From Lachnospiraceae bacterium 28-4 (GTDB lineage Bacteria; Bacillota; Clostridia; Lachnospirales; Lachnospiraceae), in NCBI GenBank assembly GCA_000403275.2, contig KE159599.1:521391-585390 (forward strand): 64,000 nucleotides of DNA. The letters are read 5' to 3'. The position numbers and the translations under genes were made by a program. Positions 26,457 to 36,627 of the stretch are shown piece by piece. The first letter of the stretch is position 1, and the number at the start of each line of letters is the position of its first letter. The notes under the pieces were generated by a model. The model saw only the letters and a list, made by a program, of their open reading frames with translations, did no database searches and was not told where the DNA came from.

Positions 26457-26956
26457 AATTCCCTCCAGAATGCGATCGTTTCCTGCAGGTCGTCCTCATC
26501 TTCAAACAAATCCAGCGCTTTCGCCGTTTCTATCGCAAAATCCACATAGGCATTGGCCCTTGCCGTCACTACATTCCCGTCCCTGATACAATCGAAGTCC
26601 CCGGAATGGGTGGAACGGATCTCTTTTAACAAGCCAGCCCGATCCAGAACATTTACGCCCGCGCAAATTCCTGCGACCAAAGCTCCCCTGTCACCCAATG
26701 TCCGCAGACAATCATAAACGATATCCCGGTCGATATTCGCTATATCGCCTCCCGGAACGATAAAGCTTCTGACTTCCGATAAATCCACATCCTGCAGCGG
26801 CATATCCGCATGAATGGAATATCCCTCCATAGCTCTTGCCATTTTCCCGTCTATGGAGCAAAATATAAGATCGCTGCCGGTACATTTCAGGAAATAATTC
26901 AATATAACAATCTCATAAATGCAGCAATTATCATATAATAAAACAATGTCTTTCAT
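26438..26956 (-). CDS. DJ-1/PfpI family protein
   Basis: A 172-residue single-domain protein of the DJ-1 superfamily. The nucleophile elbow is LVAGICAGV with Cys98, preceded by FIVPGGD. The family includes glyoxalase/deglycase, chaperone and peptidase members, so substrate is not assignable. The ATG follows GAGGAGG by 9 bases. It lies 19 bp after the TetR gene on the same strand and is likely co-transcribed with it. Confidence 0.9.
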   Translation of the reverse strand: MKDIVLLYDNCCIYEIVILNYFLKCTGSDLIFCSIDGKMARAMEGYSIHADMPLQDVDLSEVRSFIVPGGDIANIDRDIVYDCLRTLGDRGALVAGICAGVNVLDRAGLLKEIRSTHSGDFDCIRDGNVVTARANAYVDFAIETAKALDLFEDEDDLQETIAFWREFKRAEP

Positions 26957-26975
26957 CGTTCCGTTCCTCCTCTTC

Positions 26976-27578
26976 TCACTTGTAAGTCAGCTTCTTCAGC
27001 ATGGCGAGATAAGCCCCCGTCTCCTCATTCAGCATATCGGGATGAAAGGAATTTTCCAGGAAGCGATCCTCCATCATGCCCCGCAGCGTATAAGAGATCA
27101 GCTTATTTAACTTGTCGATATCCACCTCCGGTCGGAAGCATGTCAGATCCGCCCGCTTCATAAAAGCTTTTTCCGCCTCCGGAAGCATATTCCTTCTTTC
27201 CTCCGTGGCATACAATGCCTCCTTCACATCTTCAAAACGGACGCTGTCCAAAAACAGCTGCATGTACGGATAATTCCGCAGCACCTGCATTTTCGCGTTT
27301 TCTTTCATCCTGAGCAGTTCAAAAAAATCCTCCTGGTCTTTGACCGGGCAGCCGGAAAGCTCCAGCATCATAAAGCGCGTGCTGTAATCGTATAAAAAGG
27401 AATACAGCCCCAGTTTATTGATAAAATAATGAAACAGCAGCCCCTTGCTGATACCGGCCTCCGCCACGATATCGTCCGTACTCGCATGACGGTAGCCGTT
27501 TAACGCAAATATTTTTAAAGAAGCGTTTATCATCCTGTCCTGTTTTTCTTTTTTCAAATCAAAAAATTTCTCGTTCAT
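26976..27578 (-). CDS. TetR-family transcriptional regulator
   Basis: About 200 residues. The N-terminal helix-turn-helix is visible in QDRMINASLKIFALNGYRH, then STDDIVAEAGISKGLLFHYF. The C-terminal ligand-binding region is helical and unclassified. I take the ATG at 27578 (GGGGAAAG upstream) because the earlier ATG at 27614 has no site and would lie about 20 bases after the predicted transcription start. The promoter contains a 15-bp palindrome at 27615-27629, so the gene is probably autorepressed together with the DJ-1 gene. Confidence 0.9.
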   Translation of the reverse strand: MNEKFFDLKKEKQDRMINASLKIFALNGYRHASTDDIVAEAGISKGLLFHYFINKLGLYSFLYDYSTRFMMLELSGCPVKDQEDFFELLRMKENAKMQVLRNYPYMQLFLDSVRFEDVKEALYATEERRNMLPEAEKAFMKRADLTCFRPEVDIDKLNKLISYTLRGMMEDRFLENSFHPDMLNEETGAYLAMLKKLTYK

Positions 27579-27614
27579 GTACTTTCCCCATGCTTTTTCT
27601 TCCTCTGTTTTCAT

Positions 27615-27664
27615 TGACTTTATGAGTCAGATTTTAATATATCATATTTTTCTTTCATGCACAA
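27615..27664 (-). promoter_or_regulatory. TetR gene promoter with palindromic operator
   Basis: TTGTGC (plus complement 27659-27664), 17-base spacer, TATATT (27636-27641). Right after the -10 lies TGACT-N5-AGTCA (27615-27629), spanning the expected transcription start, as for autorepression. Confidence 0.65.
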
Positions 27665-27771
27665 TAAAGAATTCAAAAAATAAATCCAGTTTTTTATACA
27701 TAATCTCTTTTCAATTTGAGAAAATAGTATTAATATATTCCTATAACCGTGAAATTGAAAGGAGTACATGT

Positions 27772-28179
27772 ATGGCTAAAAAATTCGGTAAATTTTTAAT
27801 GTTTACTGCATTCGCCGGAGCTGCAATGGCAGGCGCTTATTACTATTTGCAAAATAAGAATTCCTCTTATTCCGACGACATGGATGACGATGATGATTAC
27901 GACGACTTCCATGACGATTCGGATATTGATGCCGAAAATGATGAAAGTTCCCGCAACTATGTTGCACTCGATTTGGAAAAAGCGGAAAATGCCGCTGCAT
28001 CTGCTGTTGACGCTGTAAAGGATGCTGCATCATCAGCTGCCGACACTGCCGCCGATGCCATGAAAGATGCTGCCGATACTGCAAAAAAAGCCGCTAAGGA
28101 TGTGGCAAAAACAGCGGAAGCAAAAGTAGAAGAGTTCTTCGATGACGATGATGACGATAATTCTGCTGATTCTCTTTAA
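27772..28179 (+). CDS. Small membrane-anchored acidic protein with alanine-rich amphipathic helix
   Basis: A 135-residue protein of unknown function. Residues ~8-25 are a single hydrophobic helix (FLMFTAFAGAAMAGAYYYL). Next comes an acidic patch rich in Asp, then residues ~65-120 form a long helix of repeated Ala-Ala-Asp/Lys units (DAVKDAASSAADTAADAMK and similar), like LEA or YtxH-type stress proteins, and a second Asp run at the end. The ATG has AAGGAG 7 bases upstream. It is transcribed divergently from the TetR gene and ends at a strong terminator. A surface or stress role is a guess. Confidence 0.75.
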   Translation: MAKKFGKFLMFTAFAGAAMAGAYYYLQNKNSSYSDDMDDDDDYDDFHDDSDIDAENDESSRNYVALDLEKAENAAASAVDAVKDAASSAADTAADAMKDAADTAKKAAKDVAKTAEAKVEEFFDDDDDDNSADSL

Positions 28180-28190
28180 ATGAATTGTTT

Positions 28191-28226
28191 AAAAAACGGC
28201 GCAGCCTCAGGGCTATGCCGTTTTTT
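28191..28226. terminator. Bidirectional terminator
   Basis: AAAAAACGGC (28191-28200) pairs with GCCGTTTTTT (28217-28226), with a partly paired centre. It serves the plus-strand small protein gene and the minus-strand MocR gene. Confidence 0.85.
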
Positions 28227-28276
28227 GATTACAATAAGCTGGCTCGCAAAGCGTGACAGCGTTTGTTTCCCTCTCT

Positions 28277-29737
28277 TCATCCGCCCCAGACATTTTTCAG
28301 GCGTTTCATGCCCTCCGCGATCTCTTCCTTTCCCAGCGACGCATATCCGAGTACAATAGTATCCCTTTTCCATTGCGGAGCCATCTCCCCTACACAAAAT
28401 TCAGAAAGCCCATACACCCTTACTCCCGCTGCTGCCGCCGCCTTCACCAATTCTTCCTCTCCTCTTCCCTTTCTGTCCTGTAAAAGAATATGCAGACCCG
28501 CGTTCTCGCCGGAAACCACAAAGCCCGCTTCCATCCCTTTTAAACCGTTCAGCACCATATCGTGCTTTTCCCTGTATATTTTCCGCATCCGGTTCAAATG
28601 CCGCTCAAAATGTCCCTTCCCGATAAATTCATTCAAAATTCTCTGGTCGATCCGCGATACCGTGGTGGAATAAAAAGAACATTTCTCCTCATATACCTTT
28701 AAAAGAACCGGCGGCAGAACCATATATCCGATACGGATCGCAGGAGCAATGGATTTGGAAAAAGTTCCGATATAGATCACCTTCCCCGCCCGGTCCGAAG
28801 CCTGCAGAGAAGGAACCGGCTTGCCTCTAAACCGGAATTCGCTGTCATAATCATCCTCGATCAGATAGCGCCCTTCTCTTTCGCCCGCCCATTTCAGCAG
28901 TTCCATCCTGCGCCCTATCGGCATGACGATCCCTGTGGGATACTGATGGGAAGGCATGACATAAGCCACATCCGCCCCGCTTTCCCTCAGCCCTTTCGCG
29001 CTCATTCCGCTGCTATCCATAGCGACAGGATTGATACGGTAGGCAAAAGAATCAAAAATCCGGTAAGCCCTCCGATATGTGGGATTTTCCATGGCAATCT
29101 TTACATGCCTCCCGAGAATCTTTTCCAGCAGCATCAGCAAATAATCGTTTCCCGCCCCTATAACAATCTGTTCCGGCCTGCAGTTTACGCCTCTGGAAGT
29201 ATGAAGATAATGGGCTATCGTTTCCCGCAGCGTATAATCCCCTTTCGGAGAACCTGAAATAAAAATCTCGCTGTTGGCATCCACCAGAATATTCTTCGTG
29301 ATCTTCTTCCATGTGGCATAGGGAAACGCCGACATGTCTATGGTATTGGGAGAAAAATCATAATCATATGCTTTGCCGGCATCATAGGACTCATAGCTTC
29401 CGCGGGTTTGCTTCCCTCCCATTTCCCCGCTTTTCCAATTTTCCCACCCCTTCTCTTCCGGAATCTCTTCCCCCATATCCAGCAGTCCCTCCTCCGGGCA
29501 GACAAAATACCCTTTATAGGGCCTTGCCTCTATATACCCTTCGGATAAAAGCTGGTCATATGCCAGCTCCACCGTGCTTCTCGATACCTGAAGAAACTCG
29601 GCCAAAGAACGAGTAGAGGGAAGCCTCTCCCCCTGGAGCAGCTTCCCTTTTCTTATTTCCCGTTTGATATGCAGATAAATCTGTTCATACAAATGTTTTC
29701 CGCTGTTCTGCCGCAGCTCAATCGTCAAATCATTCAT
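28277..29737 (-). CDS. MocR/PdxR-type regulator (GntR DNA-binding domain fused to aminotransferase fold)
   Basis: A 486-residue fusion. Residues ~10-75 are a GntR winged helix (LYEQIYLHIKREIRKGKL, then LPSTRSLAEFLQVSRSTVELAYDQL). Residues ~110-486 are a fold-type I PLP domain with IEDDYDSEFRF and the PLP lysine in IGTFSKSIAP. Such proteins regulate vitamin B6, GABA or amino-acid genes by sensing PLP and ligands. The target is not clear: neighbours are a DUF2225 gene two bases upstream and a divergent small protein. Confidence 0.9.
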   Translation of the reverse strand: MNDLTIELRQNSGKHLYEQIYLHIKREIRKGKLLQGERLPSTRSLAEFLQVSRSTVELAYDQLLSEGYIEARPYKGYFVCPEEGLLDMGEEIPEEKGWENWKSGEMGGKQTRGSYESYDAGKAYDYDFSPNTIDMSAFPYATWKKITKNILVDANSEIFISGSPKGDYTLRETIAHYLHTSRGVNCRPEQIVIGAGNDYLLMLLEKILGRHVKIAMENPTYRRAYRIFDSFAYRINPVAMDSSGMSAKGLRESGADVAYVMPSHQYPTGIVMPIGRRMELLKWAGEREGRYLIEDDYDSEFRFRGKPVPSLQASDRAGKVIYIGTFSKSIAPAIRIGYMVLPPVLLKVYEEKCSFYSTTVSRIDQRILNEFIGKGHFERHLNRMRKIYREKHDMVLNGLKGMEAGFVVSGENAGLHILLQDRKGRGEEELVKAAAAAGVRVYGLSEFCVGEMAPQWKRDTIVLGYASLGKEEIAEGMKRLKNVWGG

Positions 29738-29739
29738 GA

Positions 29740-30618
29740 TTACCCTTCGCTTCCGGCCGCATTTTTCATCTTGATCTGTTTCATGATCTGTTCCTTGAAT
29801 GCGCGGGCCCTGTCTTTCATTCTCGTATTCGCACTCGTGGAAACAATTACGCCGCTGATCAGCTTCATAGCCACATCATACTGTTCAAATTTGGCCGCCG
29901 TAACAGCAATCAAATAATCTACCGTAGACTCATCCATGCCGCACATGGGAAAAGACTCCGACTGTCTCGCCGCAAGAAAACCATCCAGGGCATTCTTTAA
30001 AAATTCCCTTTCTTCCTCATCGATCTTTTTCTTCTTTTCCGCATACCCTTTTTCATCCTTATCCAGATTCTCTCCCTTTCCCCGGAGAAGCCATGCCGTC
30101 TTTATGCAAATATACGCCTTTTCGCTGGATTTGGCCATCTTTACTATCGCATTGACAAGGGTCAGTTTATAGCGTTCCAGAGCTTCATCATATGTATATA
30201 TCTCCTTGGGCACTTCATCCCTGGATTTGAAATTAGCAGAAATTTTTTCTTTGATTAACTTTGCCTGTGGGCTGGTTATAAATTTAAAGTAACGGCTTAA
30301 AGCGGAATAACCACAGCAAGGACACATAATTACGTCATATTTCAGCATATCCACATGTTCATATTTGGGACGCAGATCCGAATCGCTGCCGATCAGCCTC
30401 GCCTTGCCCGCCTTTACCGTCCTTGATTTGAATTCTTTATCGCAGACAGGACACCTATATGTCTTATCAAACAACAAATCCTGTTCCTGAACTACAGGAG
30501 CCGCCTTTTTTTCTTCTACTTTCTTTTCCTTCTCTTCCTGCTTTGGTTTGCCGTATAAATCCATTCCTTCCAATGAATCCAACCCAAACCTTCCTAATCC
30601 GGATAACAATCCTCCCAT
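29740..30618 (-). CDS. DUF2225 family cysteine-rich protein
   Basis: A 292-residue soluble protein. After a Lys/Glu-rich N-terminal stretch come YRCPVCDKEF and MCPCCGYSALSRYF, a zinc-ribbon-like pair. The remaining half is helical and resembles tetratricopeptide-type repeats (SSEKAYICIKTAWLLRG, YLIAVTAAKFEQYDVAMKLI). This is the DUF2225 architecture, function unknown. The ATG follows GGAGG by 8 bases; an ATG five codons upstream is poorly spaced. The stop is two bases before the MocR start, so the two are likely coupled. Confidence 0.88.
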   Translation of the reverse strand: MGGLLSGLGRFGLDSLEGMDLYGKPKQEEKEKKVEEKKAAPVVQEQDLLFDKTYRCPVCDKEFKSRTVKAGKARLIGSDSDLRPKYEHVDMLKYDVIMCPCCGYSALSRYFKFITSPQAKLIKEKISANFKSRDEVPKEIYTYDEALERYKLTLVNAIVKMAKSSEKAYICIKTAWLLRGKGENLDKDEKGYAEKKKKIDEEEREFLKNALDGFLAARQSESFPMCGMDESTVDYLIAVTAAKFEQYDVAMKLISGVIVSTSANTRMKDRARAFKEQIMKQIKMKNAAGSEG

Positions 30619-30658
30619 ATTGCAAACCTCCAATATCTTATGCTCTTTTTGCTGCTAC

Positions 30659-32365
30659 TCAATTTTTGGGCAGTACATAGGAACTTTTCAGCGATACAAT
30701 CCTATTAAACACAAGCGCATCCTTTTTCGAATCCTTGCAATCCACACAAAAATATCCCTGGCGCACGAACTGGAAACTATCGAATGCCTTTGCATCTGCC
30801 AGCGCCGGCTCCAGATAGCATTCCTTCAAAACCGTCAACGAATCGGGATTCAGATTCAAAGATCCGTCTTCATTATATACGCCTTTCTCTTCATCAATAA
30901 TATTCTCATATAACCTGACTTCCGCCTTTACTGCCTGAGCAGCAGGAACCCAATGGATCGTCCCCTTTACCTTCCTGCCCGTAAAGCCCGTTCCGCATTT
31001 CGTTTCCGGATCATACGTGCAATGCACCTCCAGAATATTTCCTTCCTCATCCTTTACGCAGCCAGTACATGTAACAAAATATGCGTTCATCAAACGTACC
31101 TCGTTGCCGGGATATAAACGGAAATATTTTTTTGGAGGCTCCTCCATAAAATCTTCCCTGTCAATATATAATTCCCTTCCAAACGGCACTTCCCGCGTTC
31201 CCATGGCTTCATTTTCCATATTATTAGCGACCGTCAGCATCTCCGTCTGTCCTTCCGGGTAATTATCGATAATCAGTTTCACCGGATCCAGCGCCGCCAT
31301 CATCCGGGGCTTTTTCAGCTTCAGATCTTCCCGGATACAATATTCCAGCATGGCGTAATCTGCCGATGAGTTGCTTTTGGATACGCCGCACAGATCCACG
31401 AACATTTTGATGGATTCCGGCGTAAATCCTCTTCTCCTGAGGGCCGCCACGGATACCAGTCTCGGATCATCCCAGCCGTCCACCACGCCCTCTTCCACCA
31501 GTTTTTTAATATATCTCTTCCCTGTCACCACATTCGTCAAGTACATTTTCGCAAATTCGATCTGCCTCGGCGGATTGGGATATTCCAGTTCCCTTACCAC
31601 CCAGTCATAAAGCGGCCTGTGGTCTTCGAATTCCAATGTGCAGATAGAATGGGTAATCCCTTCAATCGCATCCTCGATCGGATGGGCAAAATCATACATC
31701 GGATAAATGCACCACTTATCCCCCGTATTATGATGTGTCATATGGGCCACCCGGTAAATAATGGGGTCGCGCATATTGATATTGGGCGATTTCATGTCAA
31801 TCTTAGCCCGCAGCACCTTTTCCCCGTCCTTATATACCCCATTTTTCATTTCTTCGAATAATTTCAGGTTCTCTTCAACGCTTCTTTCCCTGTTCGGATC
31901 TTCCTTGCCCGGCTCCGTCAAAGTTCCCCTGTATTCCCTCATCTGCTCCGCCGTCAAATCCGACACATATGCCTTGCCTTTCTCGATCAGCTTCACAGCG
32001 CCTTCATACATTTGTCCAAAATAATCGGAAGCAAAAAACAGGCGGTCTTCCCAATCCGCCCCCAGCCAGGCAATATCTTCCTTAATAGACTCTACGTATT
32101 CCGTCTTCTCTTTCGTCGGGTTCGTATCATCAAAACGCATATTAAACTGTCCGTGGTATTGTTGTGCCAGACCATAATTCAGCAATATGCTTTTCGCATG
32201 ACCAATATGCAGATATCCATTCGGCTCCGGCGGAAATCTGGTATGCACCCTGTCATAAACTCCCTCTGCCAGATCCTTATCGATCATCTGCTCTATAAAA
32301 TTTCTGGAAACAGTCTCCTTTTCCCCTTCCTGCCGTATATTCTCCGTTTTTACACTTTCACCCAT
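30659..32365 (-). CDS. glnS: Glutaminyl-tRNA synthetase
   Basis: A 568-residue class I synthetase charging tRNA-Gln. HIGH is at residues 53-56 in [14 protein letters not shown]. The catalytic core has [10 protein letters not shown], and the C-terminal half is the two-barrel anticodon-binding domain. The usual KMSKS-equivalent (VMSKR in many GlnRS) is VTGKR here, followed by RYIKKLV, a form I associate with some clostridial enzymes. GlnRS selectivity for Gln over Glu is indicated by the overall match rather than one residue. The ATG follows GGGAG by 6 bases. No T-box leader is present. Confidence 0.95.
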   Translation of the reverse strand: MGESVKTENIRQEGEKETVSRNFIEQMIDKDLAEGVYDRVHTRFPPEPNGYLHIGHAKSILLNYGLAQQYHGQFNMRFDDTNPTKEKTEYVESIKEDIAWLGADWEDRLFFASDYFGQMYEGAVKLIEKGKAYVSDLTAEQMREYRGTLTEPGKEDPNRERSVEENLKLFEEMKNGVYKDGEKVLRAKIDMKSPNINMRDPIIYRVAHMTHHNTGDKWCIYPMYDFAHPIEDAIEGITHSICTLEFEDHRPLYDWVVRELEYPNPPRQIEFAKMYLTNVVTGKRYIKKLVEEGVVDGWDDPRLVSVAALRRRGFTPESIKMFVDLCGVSKSNSSADYAMLEYCIREDLKLKKPRMMAALDPVKLIIDNYPEGQTEMLTVANNMENEAMGTREVPFGRELYIDREDFMEEPPKKYFRLYPGNEVRLMNAYFVTCTGCVKDEEGNILEVHCTYDPETKCGTGFTGRKVKGTIHWVPAAQAVKAEVRLYENIIDEEKGVYNEDGSLNLNPDSLTVLKECYLEPALADAKAFDSFQFVRQGYFCVDCKDSKKDALVFNRIVSLKSSYVLPKN

Positions 32366-32497
32366 AGCACTCTCCCGCCGCAGTCTGCCGACATTCGGCG
32401 CGGAATTACCTCCTCATATCAAAAATTATAAAAATGAATATTCAGTCAATAATAACTATATTATCATAAATGAACCAATTAATAAAGGTTAAATTTT

Positions 32498-32533
32498 AAA
32501 AAAAGACAGCCATCGGATACCTTCCAATGGCTG
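32498..32533 (-). terminator. Terminator of guaB
   Basis: CAGCCAT near 32508 pairs with ATGGCTG near 32526-32532, extended by partly paired flanks, followed on the minus strand by a TCTTTTTTT tract. It lies about 90 bases after the guaB stop. Confidence 0.8.
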
Positions 32534-32624
32534 CTACACGTCCTTTTGTTGTATGCAGTTACTATTCCTTCGGTTGATTCCGTCCTTTTTTCTTCCGTCC
32601 AAAACAAGACATTACCGGACTTTC

Positions 32625-34097
<1,473 letters not shown>

Positions 34098-34120
34098 TTA
34101 TTTCCTTTGATACGATAAAC

Positions 34121-34168
34121 AAATAGTGATGTAAGTTTGAAAAAGTTTATCAAACTTACATCACTATG
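34121..34168 (-). terminator. Long perfect hairpin after the membrane protein gene
   Basis: Arms 34123-34140 and 34150-34167 pair perfectly over 18 bp with a nine-base loop, directly abutting the stop codon of the gene at 34169. The minus-strand tail is TTTGTTTAT, moderately U-rich, so a terminator is likely. Confidence 0.7.
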
Positions 34169-34684
34169 TCAATCCGTAAATACTTTTCTCGGCGCAATAT
34201 TTTTAATCGCCTTTACCATATCCATGCTTGGTTCCAGAATAACCCTGATACCCCCGTCGTAATACATGGCATACCTCATATCCGGCTGATTTTCCACGCC
34301 GGAGCTGTAGTCTACCGTTTTTACCGTCCTGTTCTTATATTCATCCAAATGCCATGATTTGATGGGCGCAAGAATTTCCATGCTTTCGATCTCATATTTA
34401 TTCACTGTTTTTCTCTTTGTCTTTGCCATAACTTTATCAATGGTGATTTCCTTATCCAAATAAAGGTATTCATATTCCAGATCTGTATTCATTAAAATAA
34501 AATAGGATGCCGCCGCCATGAGAAGACCAACAATCATCGCCGGCCACAGAATAAAGCCCACTAGTATAAACACAACCGCCATCGATAACGTCAGCATTCT
34601 GAGAAATACCATTCCCGTACTCGTTTTTTTCTTTATCAGGCATTCCACATATGTTTCACTCATCATATTGATCCAATCCTCCAT
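34169..34684 (-). CDS. Membrane protein of unknown function with two helices
   Basis: A 171-residue protein. After a short N-terminal arm (SETYVECLIKKKTS) two hydrophobic helices sit close together (VFLRMLTLSMAVVFILVGFIL and PAMIVGLLMAAASYFILM). A ~90-residue cytosolic or surface beta-rich domain follows. I think it belongs to a Lachnospiraceae family annotated DUF6106, but I am not certain. Two starts are possible: the ATG at 34684 with AGGAG 9 bases upstream, or the ATG near 34663 preceded by GGAGG. It ends at an 18-bp hairpin. Confidence 0.7.
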   Translation of the reverse strand: MEDWINMMSETYVECLIKKKTSTGMVFLRMLTLSMAVVFILVGFILWPAMIVGLLMAAASYFILMNTDLEYEYLYLDKEITIDKVMAKTKRKTVNKYEIESMEILAPIKSWHLDEYKNRTVKTVDYSSGVENQPDMRYAMYYDGGIRVILEPSMDMVKAIKNIAPRKVFTD

Positions 34685-34850
34685 GCCGGAACGCTCCTGC
34701 CGGATGCTGCGCTCCTTTTCTTATCATCATATTATAAAATCTTCAAACTTTCAAGGGGTAACTCAGGGAAATCCATTTTGTCGGGCTTGACTGCAAGTAG
34801 TACGCGGAGCGGGGCAGAGGAAGGGAGCGAAGCGGAGGACGGAAGGGCCA

Positions 34851-35133
34851 GGAGGGAGAGGGCAAAGGAGGCGGGGGAGGCGGCAGCGGGCAGCGTTTTC
34901 GAATCTGCGTTACGCAGAGAAATGAGATTTTCTTAATATTCTGTTCCAAAAACAGCAATTTGGTGACCTGGATGTCACCAAAAGCGCGCAATGAGCCCGG
35001 ATGGCGAATCGCGCGCGGTTGCGTACGATTGATACTCTTTTACCGGAATATTTAGAAAATCCATTTCCCGAAGCAGCAGATTCGAAAACGCTGCCCGCTG
35101 CCGCTTCCCCCGCCTCCTTTGCCCTCTCCCTCC
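34851..35133. repeat. 283-bp giant palindromic element B
   Basis: Arms 34851-34908 and 35076-35133 are 58 bases each and pair almost perfectly, the one difference being a G-T wobble. They are purine-rich on one side and pyrimidine-rich on the other but differ in sequence from the arms of element A. The enclosed core is about 90 percent identical to the core of element A in opposite orientation, including an apical near-palindrome GGTGAC...GTCACC. It lies between the two-helix membrane protein and the GNAT gene. Confidence 0.85.
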
Positions 35134-35189
35134 CGGCATTGTGTTATCTTTACTTTTTGGCGCGAAATTTTTTTACAGTACCGTATCAG

Positions 35190-35672
35190 TTATCGTTTCA
35201 TCCTTATGACGAATTCTTCGGTTCCTTCTTCAAGTCTGCGGTCTTTGGTGATGGAAAAGCCGTGGGCGCGGTAAAAGCGGATGGCTGCATGGTTTTTTTC
35301 CAGCACCATCAGATTTTTGGCATGGAGGTTTTCAATGGCATAGTCGATCAGTCTTGCTCCGATTCCCTGGTTCTGAAAAAAGGAATCCACATATAGTTCA
35401 TGAATCCAGCCGTCTTCCACATGAAGCATTCCTTTGACAAATTCATCGTCGTATACCCAGATGCTTTCCAGCTTTTGTTTATTTTCCATATATTCCTGCG
35501 CCAAAGGAAGCACCTGGATCTCGCCGAAGGAAACTTTATCATTCTGAAAAATAGACCGGTAATTCATCCTTTTTGTAAAAACCAAAATTTCTGCCAGCCT
35601 TGATACATCCTGTATGGCCGATTTTCTTATGCAGTTCCCGCCAAACCTGTCGGATACTGTCCTCTCACACAT
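35190..35672 (-). CDS. GNAT-family N-acetyltransferase
   Basis: A 160-residue acyltransferase. The acetyl-CoA-binding loop is FFQNQGIGARLIDYAIEN, preceded by the strand HELYVDSF and followed by LMVLEKNHAAIRFYRAHGF, the usual end of the fold. The substrate is not predictable. The ATG at 35672 follows AGGAGG by 9 bases. It stands alone between giant palindrome B and the divergent hicAB genes. Confidence 0.9.
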   Translation of the reverse strand: MCERTVSDRFGGNCIRKSAIQDVSRLAEILVFTKRMNYRSIFQNDKVSFGEIQVLPLAQEYMENKQKLESIWVYDDEFVKGMLHVEDGWIHELYVDSFFQNQGIGARLIDYAIENLHAKNLMVLEKNHAAIRFYRAHGFSITKDRRLEEGTEEFVIRMKR

Positions 35673-35838
35673 CAACTAATCCCTCCTAATATCATCCTTT
35701 ACTACCTTAACATTTGTCATTCCCGTTATTCGATATTATAATATTTTATAATGAATTTCATAAATGTACAACACTCATGGAATGAACCTCTTATTCAGAT
35801 AGATTCCCTTCTATCGTGTATTATAAAGAATAAAACCA

Positions 35839-35867
35839 TTGACAACGCGCATAATACGCATTATGAT
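35839..35867 (+). promoter_or_regulatory. hicAB promoter with palindromic operator
   Basis: TTGACA (35839-35844), 17-base spacer, TATGAT (35862-35867). CATAAT-ACGC-ATTATG (35850-35865) is a perfect inverted repeat lying between and over the -10, a likely binding site for autorepression by HicB or the HicAB complex. Confidence 0.75.
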
Positions 35868-35920
35868 ATAATCAAATAAACGGAAGGGAGAGATGCCATG
35901 GATGAATAAGGAGGTATCGA

Positions 35921-36100
35921 ATGCGATTTAGAGAAATTGAAAGTATGATATTAGAAGATGGATGGTATCAGGTAAAGCAAAAAGGTTCACACCACCAATA
36001 CAAACACCCGACCAAACCTGGAAAAGTCACGATCCCAGAACATGGAGGGGATTTGAATCCCGATACCGTAAAATCAATTATGAAACAAGCAGGGCTTTAA
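35921..36100 (+). CDS. hicA: HicA toxin (mRNA interferase)
   Basis: A 59-residue protein starting MRFREIESMILEDGW and containing KGSHHQYKHP, where the second histidine of GSHH is the catalytic residue of HicA double-stranded-RNA-binding-fold RNases. HGGDLNPDTVKSIMKQAGL is the usual C-terminus. AAGGAGG lies 6 bases before the ATG. It is followed 40 bp later by hicB, with a promoter-operator region at 35839-35867. The gene is more AT-rich than its neighbours, as for mobile toxin-antitoxin pairs. Confidence 0.93.
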   Translation: MRFREIESMILEDGWYQVKQKGSHHQYKHPTKPGKVTIPEHGGDLNPDTVKSIMKQAGL

Positions 36101-36140
36101 GCCTCATTCGTTCAATTTATATAAATGGAGGTAAATAATA

Positions 36141-36542
36141 TTGAAGCTAATTTATCCGGCTGTATTTAAGCCTTTTACAGATCAAAGCGGTGGATATGTG
36201 GTAGAATTTCCGGACTTGCCCGGTTGTGTAACAGAAGGAAAAGACTTAGCACAGGCTATTGAAATGGGAATTGACGCCGCCAGTGGTTGGATATTAGGAG
36301 AACTTGAAGATGGGAAACAAATCCCACATGCTTCCGACTATTCCGAAGTAACTGCTGAAAATGGGTGTATGATAAATATGTTATTATTAGACATTGATGC
36401 CTATGAAGAAAAATATGGTGAAAAAGCAGTAAGGAAAAACCTTACTATTCCTGCATGGCTGAATACTTTTGCCGAAAAAAATAATATCAATTTCTCTAAA
36501 CTTTTACAAGACACCTTATTCTCAATGGCACAGGCAAAATAA
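36141..36542 (+). CDS. hicB: HicB antitoxin
   Basis: A 133-residue antitoxin. The N-terminal partial RNase H-like fold (YPAVFKPFTDQSGGYVVEFPDLPGCVTEG) neutralises HicA. The C-terminal part (TIPAWLNTFAEKNNINFSKLLQDTLF) is a ribbon-helix-helix DNA-binding domain for operon autoregulation. The start is TTG, 9 bases after GGAGG. It ends at a strong terminator. Confidence 0.93.
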   Translation: MKLIYPAVFKPFTDQSGGYVVEFPDLPGCVTEGKDLAQAIEMGIDAASGWILGELEDGKQIPHASDYSEVTAENGCMINMLLLDIDAYEEKYGEKAVRKNLTIPAWLNTFAEKNNINFSKLLQDTLFSMAQAK

Positions 36543-36546
36543 ATAT

Positions 36547-36573
36547 AAGCTGCCCATAGGGCAGCTTCTTTTT
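36547..36573 (+). terminator. Terminator of hicAB
   Basis: AAGCTGCCC, three-base loop, GGGCAGCTT, then CTTTTT, starting four bases after the hicB stop. Confidence 0.9.
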
Positions 36574-36627
36574 GAACTTCCCATTGTACTGTTACCATTA
36601 TGCCTTTTACCGAATGGAGGATCTATC

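Noticed and set aside
32366-32497. T-box leader for glnS
   Set aside because: No T-box consensus (GGTGG...CCGCG type) or specifier loop is visible; the leader is short and AT-rich.
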